NCBI GenBank assembly: GCA_003641415.1 | Contig: QNAG01000061.1 | Span: 1-12,836, forward strand | Origin: Candidatus Zixiibacteriota bacterium | GTDB taxonomy: Bacteria; Zixibacteria; MSB-5A5; GN15; FEB-12 | Length of the DNA stretch: 12,836 bases | Direction: 5' to 3' | Shown: positions 8,079-12,836 of the stretch, piece by piece | Position numbering within the stretch: the stretch's first letter is position 1 | Layout of the letters: the number at the start of each line of letters is the position of its first letter | Made by a program: the position numbers and the translations under genes | Notes under the pieces: model-generated | Seen by the model: only the letters and a program-made list of their open reading frames with translations | The model's database searches: none | Told to the model about the DNA's origin: nothing

Positions 8079-8621
8079 ATGAGTACATTCAAAAATTTGA
8101 CCTTTTTACTGGCCCTTGCAGGACTTCTGGTGTCCTGTGGCGGAGATGATTCACAAACAGGCAAAAGCAAATCATTTGCACAATCACAGAACAAAACAAC
8201 ACAACTGAACAAAACATCACAGATGGTGTATTTCCGAGCCAAAGACCTTGACGGCATTTATCACAGTTCTGATGAGTGGATAGGAAAAAAACCGGTTGTT
8301 ATCAATTTTTGGGGTACCTGGTGTCCGCCCTGTCGCAAAGAACTGCCCGACCTTATTCGACTGTACGATGAATACAATTCTCGCGGTGTAGAAATTATCG
8401 GTCTTGCTGTCAATGACCAGCCAGGCAAAGTTAGAGATTTCTCCCGACAAATGGGTATGAAATGGGTTATGCTGATGGGTGACCGTGAGATTGCCGGCAT
8501 GTTTGGCATACGTGGTGTGCCAATGACCATATTTTTCAACAGTGAAGGTCAGATCGTTCAGGAGTTCCACGGCATGCGCGACTATGAAGCTTTTAAGGTC
8601 GGCTTTGAAGCTATACTGTAA
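8079..8621 (+). CDS. TlpA/ResA-like thioredoxin lipoprotein
   Basis: A 180-residue protein with a lipoprotein signal: hydrophobic residues 8-17 and lipobox LVSC with C20 as the lipidated Cys, followed by GGDDS and a Gln/Lys/Thr-rich linker (21-48). The thioredoxin domain, about 49-180, has the WCPPC motif (C82, C85) after VVINFWGT and a cis-Pro P148 (RGVPMT). This is the TlpA/ResA/CcmG type that keeps periplasmic thiols reduced, often for cytochrome c maturation, though no cytochrome gene is present here. AGAGG at 8063-8067 lies 11 nt before ATG 8079. It starts 46 nt after the other thioredoxin-fold gene and ends before a terminator, so it is the likely last gene of a dnaE transcript. Confidence 0.93.
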   Translation: MSTFKNLTFLLALAGLLVSCGGDDSQTGKSKSFAQSQNKTTQLNKTSQMVYFRAKDLDGIYHSSDEWIGKKPVVINFWGTWCPPCRKELPDLIRLYDEYNSRGVEIIGLAVNDQPGKVRDFSRQMGMKWVMLMGDREIAGMFGIRGVPMTIFFNSEGQIVQEFHGMRDYEAFKVGFEAIL

Positions 8622-8798
8622 ATCAATAAAATCTTGATACAGTATTAATCAGTCTAGCAAAGAATATTTTCAGGGCTTATTCGGCAAACTGTAGATTCAG
8701 ACGTTTGTGAGTCTTACCTGTTAATAATAGCATCATGCCAGTTTGATGACAGTGATCGTGCAACAATTCGCTTTCTGACATATCATTGCTTATTAGAT

Positions 8799-8832
8799 AA
8801 AAAAAACGCGGCCGATAACGACCGCGTTTTTT
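8799..8832. terminator. Bidirectional intrinsic terminator
   Basis: The stem CGCGG (8807-8811) pairs with CCGCG (8822-8826). Inside it, CG 8813-8814 pairs with CG 8819-8820 around an ATAA loop after one mismatch. Eight A residues precede it (8799-8806) and six T residues follow (8827-8832), so it can end transcripts from both strands. It sits exactly between the convergent TlpA-like gene and the lysine-rich protein gene. The other bases of this 230-nt spacer show nothing recognisable. Confidence 0.9.
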
Positions 8833-8851
8833 AGAGTATTAAGCTACCAAG

Positions 8852-9052
8852 TTATCTTTTCTTATGGACTGAGCAATATTTGCTCCTTCCATCCGTAAAT
8901 CGCTTGCACCTCTTGCCGGCTGCAGTCTTTGCAGCGCAACGGACTTTTTTAGTCTTAGCCACTTTCTTCTTGGCCGCGACTTTTTTCTTTGGTGCTGCTT
9001 TCTTCTTGGAAGCTACTTTCTTCTTGGGGGTTGCTTTCTTGGCTTTGCGCAT
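8852..9052 (-). CDS. Small lysine-rich protein with Cys3His zinc-binding-like tail
   Basis: A 66-residue, strongly basic protein. Residues 10-33 are four hexamers of the form KKK-x-A-x (KKKVAS, KKKAAP, KKKVAA, KKKVAK), like histone H1 or AlgP-type tails that bind DNA non-specifically. Residues 38-63 (RCAAKTAAGKRCKRF, then YCSVH) carry C39, C49, C60 and H63, a spacing typical of the short DUF5763-like putative zinc-binding domain. It is probably nucleoid-associated, but the function is inferred. AAGGGAG (9061-9067) lies 8 nt before ATG 9052, and a strong promoter lies at 9089-9117. It is downstream of the LonB-like gene on the same strand, separated by 142 nt. A near-copy of its first eight codons recurs upstream of tRNA-Glu. 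Confidence 0.85.
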   Translation of the reverse strand: MRKAKKATPKKKVASKKKAAPKKKVAAKKKVAKTKKVRCAAKTAAGKRCKRFTDGRSKYCSVHKKR

Positions 9053-9088
9053 TTAGCATTCTCCCTTAAAAAGTTAGTGGTCAGTTAC

Positions 9089-9117
9089 ATTACAACGTAA
9101 TAAACACCATGTGTCAA
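9089..9117 (-). promoter_or_regulatory. Sigma-70-type promoter of the lysine-rich protein gene
   Basis: On the minus strand the -35 box is a perfect TTGACA (9117-9112) and the -10 box is TGTAAT (9094-9089), one mismatch from consensus, with 17 bp between them. The predicted start is near 9082, giving a leader of about 30 nt that contains the AAGGGAG ribosome site. The gene can therefore be expressed independently of the upstream protease gene. Confidence 0.75.
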
Positions 9118-9194
9118 GAAAAAAGTGTGTTCGAATGCGAATAGAATAACTTTCGTATTGTATTAAAAAACCTTTATGACCACATCATCGTAGA

Positions 9195-11672
9195 CTAATT
9201 AGTTTTTTTCTTTTTTCCATTGTCTTCGTTGTCTTCACGTCCAAAATTCTGGAGCGCAAGAGCCATCTCTCGCAGCTTTTCATCTACGATGGCAAACACG
9301 GACCCGGGTGAAAACTTTCCGCTTTTAAGTCGTCGTCCTGCCAACTGGCCGGTAAGTATCTCCACTCCTTCGCCGATCGTCTTGATAGGATAGATATGAA
9401 ATTTACCATCACGGACAGCTTCAATAACATCCGGTCGTAATAACAAGTCTGGAACGTTCTGATATGGCATCATTACTCCTTGGTGTCCTGACAAGCGGCG
9501 ACTTTGGCAAACATCAAAAAAACCTTCGATTTTTTCGTTTATACCTCCGATAGGTTGAATCTCTCCCTGCTGATTTACCGAACCTGTCACGGCGATGCTT
9601 TGTTTCAGGGGAATGCCACTCAACGACGACAGGATGGCATACATCTCCGTTGACGAAGCCGAGTCACCATCCACACCGCTATAAGACTGTTCGAATGAAA
9701 TAGAAGCCGTCATTTGCAACGGTTTGTCCTGTGCGAACATATAACGAAGATAGCCGCTTAGAATCAGTACCCCCTTGTTGTGAGTAGGTCCCGAAAGATC
9801 TGACTCGCGTTCGATGTTAATAACCCCTGCCCGACCCATTGATGTGCTGGCCGTGATGCGGGTTGGCCGACCAAAAGAATACTCCCCGAGACTATACACT
9901 GACAACCCATTTATCTGACCAACTTCTTTACCCGAGGTTGAGACCATCAGAGTCTCATCATCAAACATTTCCTGAATTTTATCTTCAACCAGATTTACGC
10001 GTGATCTTTTCTGCTCAATAGCGCAGTAGACATCCTTCCGTTGCACTTTGGCGACACGTCGCTGTTGAGCACAGAAAGCGCTTTCCCGAATAATATCTGA
10101 AACCAGAGTGAAACGTGTAGATAGTTTTCCACGGCGACCAGCTAAGCGCATTCCATACTCGGCCACTGCTTGCATTCCACTGAGATCAAACGGAGGAAGT
10201 TGCTCTTCTTCCACAACTCGCCGGACGAATTCAAAATAGCTCTGCAAATGATTTTTGTTACACTTTATACTGGTATCAAACTCAGCCTTGATCTTGAAAA
10301 TCTTCTTGAAATCATCATCGAGTTGCCACAGCAGACGATACGTTCGTGGTTCGCCGATTAATACAACCTTAACATTGATTGGAATCGGTTCTGGTTTGAT
10401 ACCGGAACCAGCCATCATGTAAAGAGGATCAAAACCGGTGATCTCAATTTCTCCGTTACGCAGGGTTCGTTTTAGATGCACCCATACGCCGGGTTCGGTC
10501 AGTACATCCATAGCGTTAAGAATAAGAAATCCACCTGCCGCCTTTAGGAGTGAACCAGCGAAAATGCGAGTGAAATCTGTTCGCCAATAGCCAAAACGGT
10601 CAACCACGCGCTCCAGTGAACCGAACAGATTTTTGTAGGATGGAGATTTCTCTATAATAACCGGTACGGTACTGGTAGACGAGTTATTCAGAATTAGATT
10701 AACTGAGAAATCCTCGAAAGGCTCTCGTTTTCGGTAAGGCGGTGGTTCTTCCTCGCCACGTCGCGGCTGTGCCTCTCGAAAACGATCCAGATCACTAACT
10801 AGAGCTTCCTCTACTTCCTCTAAGTACGAGATAACTTTTTCATCGGGGAAGCGCTTTTTAATGAGATTGATTTTGTCAGTTATTAAAGGCGCCACCATCG
10901 AGAAGTTCAATTTCTCGAGGGCATCCTCCATTTTGCTGGTCAGTTTCTTTGACTCCACCGTAGTGGTGTCGAACTCCCGACGAAGACTATCCCAAGTACG
11001 TCGCAATTCGTCCAACCGCGACAGAGAGAACTTCCCATCCTTGGCAAGTCGCTCAAGACTTTCAAGCGATTCTGGCTCCTCATCAATTAACGGCTGAATC
11101 TCGTTACGAACTCCCATACCCGACTGAAGTTGAACCATTACAAAGCCAGCGGTGCTCAGCTTTTCTTCAAAACCATGTATGAGCTTTTTCTGACGGCCTT
11201 CAAATTCACGTACAATGCGACTCTGGCGATCTTTGTAGTCCTCAGACATGAATATCTTCGGTACCGCTTTGCGAATGGAATTTATCAAGTACGCCATATC
11301 CTTTTTGAATCGCACTCCATCACCCGCCGCGAAAGTAAGAATACGAGGACAATCTTCGTTCCTGAAGTTGTTGACATAGCACACATCGGATAAATTGGGA
11401 CGTCTGGATTTAGTCTTCGATAAAACATACTTTACCGCTGCAGTCCGACCGGTTCCCGCCATACCAGCTAAAAAGATATTGTAACCTGAACTATCAATAT
11501 GCAGTCCTGTCTTCATCGCTTTATAGGCTCGTCTTTGACCTATAATTCCTGTACATGCACAAACGTCATCTGACGATTTTATACCGCGTGGTTTGAAATC
11601 TATCTGATAATCGAGATCTCTGATTTTTATTTCTCGCGGTTTCTTCGCTGTGGGTGTTGATTTAGGCGGCAT
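9195..11672 (-). CDS. LonB-like ATP-dependent protease (AAA_32/Lon_C type)
   Basis: An 825-residue Lon-family protein. The Walker A region is GMAGTGRT at 70-77, with Arg where Lys is usual, as I recall for the AAA_32 subgroup. Residues about 120-310 are a long charged, helical, likely coiled-coil insertion. GGFLILNAMDVL (380-391) fits the Walker B position. Residues about 560-790 are the Lon protease domain: catalytic S671 in VDGDSASST and K714 in PIGGINEK, 43 residues apart as in E. coli Lon. It should degrade unfolded or regulatory proteins in the cytoplasm. It lacks the LAN substrate domain of LonA. The start is well supported: GGAGGAG lies just before ATG 11672 (core spacing 5 nt). I assign no symbol since lon would mislead. 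Confidence 0.93.
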   Translation of the reverse strand: MPPKSTPTAKKPREIKIRDLDYQIDFKPRGIKSSDDVCACTGIIGQRRAYKAMKTGLHIDSSGYNIFLAGMAGTGRTAAVKYVLSKTKSRRPNLSDVCYVNNFRNEDCPRILTFAAGDGVRFKKDMAYLINSIRKAVPKIFMSEDYKDRQSRIVREFEGRQKKLIHGFEEKLSTAGFVMVQLQSGMGVRNEIQPLIDEEPESLESLERLAKDGKFSLSRLDELRRTWDSLRREFDTTTVESKKLTSKMEDALEKLNFSMVAPLITDKINLIKKRFPDEKVISYLEEVEEALVSDLDRFREAQPRRGEEEPPPYRKREPFEDFSVNLILNNSSTSTVPVIIEKSPSYKNLFGSLERVVDRFGYWRTDFTRIFAGSLLKAAGGFLILNAMDVLTEPGVWVHLKRTLRNGEIEITGFDPLYMMAGSGIKPEPIPINVKVVLIGEPRTYRLLWQLDDDFKKIFKIKAEFDTSIKCNKNHLQSYFEFVRRVVEEEQLPPFDLSGMQAVAEYGMRLAGRRGKLSTRFTLVSDIIRESAFCAQQRRVAKVQRKDVYCAIEQKRSRVNLVEDKIQEMFDDETLMVSTSGKEVGQINGLSVYSLGEYSFGRPTRITASTSMGRAGVINIERESDLSGPTHNKGVLILSGYLRYMFAQDKPLQMTASISFEQSYSGVDGDSASSTEMYAILSSLSGIPLKQSIAVTGSVNQQGEIQPIGGINEKIEGFFDVCQSRRLSGHQGVMMPYQNVPDLLLRPDVIEAVRDGKFHIYPIKTIGEGVEILTGQLAGRRLKSGKFSPGSVFAIVDEKLREMALALQNFGREDNEDNGKKKKTN

Positions 11673-12105
11673 CTACTCCTCCGTTGAATTGCAGAAAGTT
11701 GCTCTGGCACAAAAGCGAGAACATCTTTGTTTGTTTTTACAAACTAATCAATATCTAATAAGACGATAATCAACAAAAGACGAGACTAACTTTACAAAAC
11801 CTGTTCCATTGAAACAAAGACTATTGATGCCGCATACAAAGCATTTTAGAAAAACAGATTAGACAAAACTTTTGCTGGATTCTAGGTCATACAGCGTCTA
11901 AGATGCTGTCAATTAACATGTTGACAGTCCGCTTCCGAGAAGAAAGAGATAGTCATCAATGTAAAATTGGATATAAATGATGAAATGTAATTAAGAAAAA
12001 AGTGATGGAGGCATAGCTATTCTTTTCTTCTTCTAACCGATTGACTCTCTCGTTCTTATAGATTGTACGCTTGTAACCCATTGAAAAACAAAAAAGTTAC
12101 TTCTA
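11673..12105. other. Gene-free stretch upstream of the protease and tRNA-Glu
   Basis: No convincing gene lies here on either strand; the ORFs are very short. The part nearest 11672 holds the protease ribosome site (11676-11682) and must hold its promoter, though I saw no good -35/-10 pair. The distinctive content is two overlapping dyads at 11891-11927, listed separately. The stretch 11930-12105 is A/T-rich and otherwise featureless to me. Confidence 0.5.
11891..11927. promoter_or_regulatory. Two overlapping operator-like dyads
   Basis: The first is a 19-nt palindrome, ACAGCGTCTAAGATGCTGT (11891-11909), centred on 11900 with eight of nine pairs matching. The second has perfect 7-nt arms, CTGTCAA (11906-11912) and TTGACAG (11921-11927), with an 8-nt centre; it overlaps the first by 4 nt. 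Neither has a T-run, so they look like protein-binding sites rather than terminators. They lie about 220 nt before the protease start and about 180 nt before the tRNA promoter, so the controlled gene is unclear. Confidence 0.4.
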
Positions 12106-12133
12106 TTGACAAAAGGGTGATAATATCTATATT
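12106..12133 (+). promoter_or_regulatory. Sigma-70-type promoter of tRNA-Glu
   Basis: A perfect -35 box TTGACA (12106-12111) is followed after 16 bp by TATATT (12128-12133), one mismatch from consensus. Predicted transcription starts near 12140, leaving a leader of about 33 nt before the mature tRNA at 12173. Confidence 0.75.
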
Positions 12134-12140
12134 CATTCCC

Positions 12141-12164
12141 TGTTGCTTTTTTAGCTTTGCGCAT
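12141..12164 (-). pseudogene. Near-copy of the first codons of the lysine-rich protein gene
   Basis: Read on the minus strand from 12164, this encodes MRKAKKAT, the same eight residues that start the lysine-rich protein at 9052. The nucleotides differ at three places, all synonymous third codon positions (GCC/GCT, AAG/AAA, ACC/ACA). The match ends sharply after codon 8, and upstream of the ATG there is no similarity and no ribosome site. The frame runs on only to a stop at 12035-12033 with unrelated residues. It is best read as a truncated paralogue remnant or as an antisense element inside the tRNA leader. Confidence 0.5.
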
Positions 12165-12172
12165 CGAGTTTT

Positions 12173-12244
12173 GGCGGTATCGTCTAACGGCTAGGACGGA
12201 TGGTTCTCAGCCATCAAGCCGGGGTTCGATTCCCCGTACCGCTA
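12173..12244 (+). tRNA. tRNA-Glu (CTC anticodon)
   Basis: A full 72-nt cloverleaf. The acceptor arm GGCGGTA pairs with TACCGCT (12237-12243), with a G-U at the first pair. The D arm starts with GTC after TC and closes with GAC. The anticodon arm is GATGG-TTCTCAG-CCATC, with anticodon CTC reading GAG. The T arm is CGGGG-TTCGATT-CCCCG, and A 12244 is the discriminator. CCA is not encoded, so it must be added by tRNA nucleotidyltransferase. It is flanked by its own promoter and terminator as a single-gene unit. Confidence 0.93.
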
Positions 12245-12253
12245 GAAATTGAT

Positions 12254-12295
12254 AAGTCCTCGTCAAGAGGCAACTTGACGGGGACTTTCTTTATT
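12254..12295 (+). terminator. Intrinsic terminator of tRNA-Glu
   Basis: A 14-bp stem (12254-12267 with 12274-12287), perfect except for one T-G wobble, has the 6-nt loop AGGCAA and is followed by a T-rich tail (TCTTTATT). It begins 10 nt after the tRNA ends, so it closes the tRNA transcript just before the next promoter at 12301. Confidence 0.9.
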
Positions 12296-12300
12296 CTTGA

Positions 12301-12328
12301 TTGACAATCTGATATGTAAATGTATATT
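12301..12328 (+). promoter_or_regulatory. Sigma-70-type promoter of the DUF6754-like gene, predicted leaderless
   Basis: A perfect -35 box TTGACA (12301-12306), 16 bp, then TATATT (12323-12328) with TG directly before it (12321-12322). Transcription should start near 12335, within the GTG start at 12334-12336. The gap from -10 box to start codon is 5 nt, the same as in the phaR-like gene. Confidence 0.65.
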
Positions 12329-12333
12329 CTGAC

Positions 12334-12836
12334 GTGCTATCAAACCTGAGACATCGCATTGCTACTCCGTTTCTAATCGTCGTAGGGATTATCCTGTGCG
12401 ACTATCAAGTAATTTTGGCGCAGACAGCTGACGGGGTATTTCGGTGGGATAGGATCAACGCTGTTATTCTGGTAATATTCTTTTCCGCTGCGGTTCTTCT
12501 ATACACACATTGGGCAAGACAGGGCAAGGAACTTTTTCTGCGCAAAATACCGGGGCTTGATGCAGTTGAGGAAGCGGTAGGTCGCGCTACTGAGATGGGT
12601 CGTCCGGTGCTATTCATCCCCGGGATTGATGAACTCGATCAGATTGACACTATCGCAGGCATATCGATTCTCGGACGCGTAGCCAAAATTACAGCTCAAT
12701 ATGACACTCCGTTATCAGTGCCGGTGCGTTATCCCCTGGTGCTTGCAGCCGGTCAGGAAGTGGTAGAGCAGGCATATATCCAAGCCGGTAAGGCTGATTC
12801 CTATGACCGGGATACTGTACGGTATGTAGCAGGAGA
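12334..12836 (+). CDS. DUF6754-type membrane protein, N-terminal part (runs off the window)
   Basis: The first 167 residues of a longer protein; the frame is open to the end of the window. The in-frame stop at 12310-12312 leaves GTG 12334 as the only good start that keeps the whole N-terminal hydrophobic segment. Residues 11-28 (FLIVVGIIL) form a signal peptide or first membrane helix; residues 41-58 (INAVILVIFFSAAVLLYT) form a second. Then follow LRKIPGLDAVEEAVGRATEM, RPVLFIPGI, ILGRVAKITAQYDTPLSVP and EVVEQAYIQAG, which I recognise from memory as the conserved DUF6754 family, of unknown function and found in Chloroflexi and candidate phyla. No Shine-Dalgarno site precedes it and it appears leaderless. 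Confidence 0.75.
   Translation, partial: MLSNLRHRIATPFLIVVGIILCDYQVILAQTADGVFRWDRINAVILVIFFSAAVLLYTHWARQGKELFLRKIPGLDAVEEAVGRATEMGRPVLFIPGIDELDQIDTIAGISILGRVAKITAQYDTPLSVPVRYPLVLAAGQEVVEQAYIQAGKADSYDRDTVRYVAG

Noticed and set aside
8880..9052. Short-repeat array within the lysine-rich gene
   Set aside because: The repeats are in-frame hexapeptide codons of a real gene with promoter and ribosome site, not a CRISPR or satellite array.
9158..9194. Possible terminator after the LonB-like gene
   Set aside because: On the minus strand there is a T-run (9169-9164), but the only stem is a 4-bp ATGA/TCAT, too weak to call.
11906..11927. LexA-type SOS box
   Set aside because: It contains CTGT and ACAG, but separated by 14 nt rather than the 8 nt of the proteobacterial LexA site.
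12033..12164. A 43-residue minus-strand open frame starting MRKAKKAT
   Set aside because: After residue 8 the sequence is not lysine-rich or protein-like, there is no ribosome site, and it overlaps the tRNA promoter. Treated as a remnant or antisense element instead.

Overview
This is a moderate-GC bacterial chromosomal window. It carries seven complete or partial core or accessory genes plus small regulators, one tRNA and one dead transposase remnant. The mix suggests a Gram-negative-type bacterium of the FCB or candidate-phylum kind (for example a Zixibacteria-like lineage): a secreted beta-propeller/transglutaminase protein, a TlpA-like lipoprotein, a stand-alone LonB-like protease, a DUF6754-type membrane protein and a PhaR-N regulator. 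That placement rests on gene content recalled from memory and is low confidence. No phage, CRISPR or defence island is visible.

Layout. Positions 1-231 hold the N-terminal part of an IS5/DUF772-type transposase with an in-frame amber codon. Next come two similar stand-alone receiver proteins (337-735, 835-1236), then a PhaR-N/phasin-like regulator (1292-1891) whose start codon lies 5 nt after a near-consensus -10 box. A hairpin-rich spacer (about 1917-2035) separates it from a convergent gene for a secreted 537-residue protein with five exact 41-residue propeller repeats and a transglutaminase domain (3759-2146, minus). Divergent from that gene is dnaE (4020-7475), followed in the same direction by two exported thioredoxin-fold proteins (7490-8032, 8079-8621). 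A bidirectional terminator (8799-8832) separates these from the minus-strand pair: a lysine-rich, zinc-finger-like basic protein (9052-8852) and a LonB-like protease (11672-9195). A roughly 500-nt gene-free stretch with two overlapping dyads leads to tRNA-Glu(CTC) at 12173-12244, its terminator, and a truncated DUF6754-type membrane protein starting with GTG at 12334.

How it fits together. The receivers and the PhaR-like protein look like a small signalling/regulatory group with no kinase in view. DnaE is housekeeping; the two thioredoxin-fold proteins may be cotranscribed with it. The most unusual signals are regulatory. First, two genes (phaR-like and DUF6754) have the same arrangement, TTGAC(T/A), 16 bp, TATA(A/T)T, 5 nt, start codon, which predicts leaderless mRNAs, while four other genes here have good Shine-Dalgarno sites. 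Second, the predicted 5' leader of pre-tRNA-Glu contains a 23-nt near-copy, in antisense, of the first codons of the lysine-rich protein gene. I did not find a clear undescribed multi-gene system; these two are the leads most worth testing.
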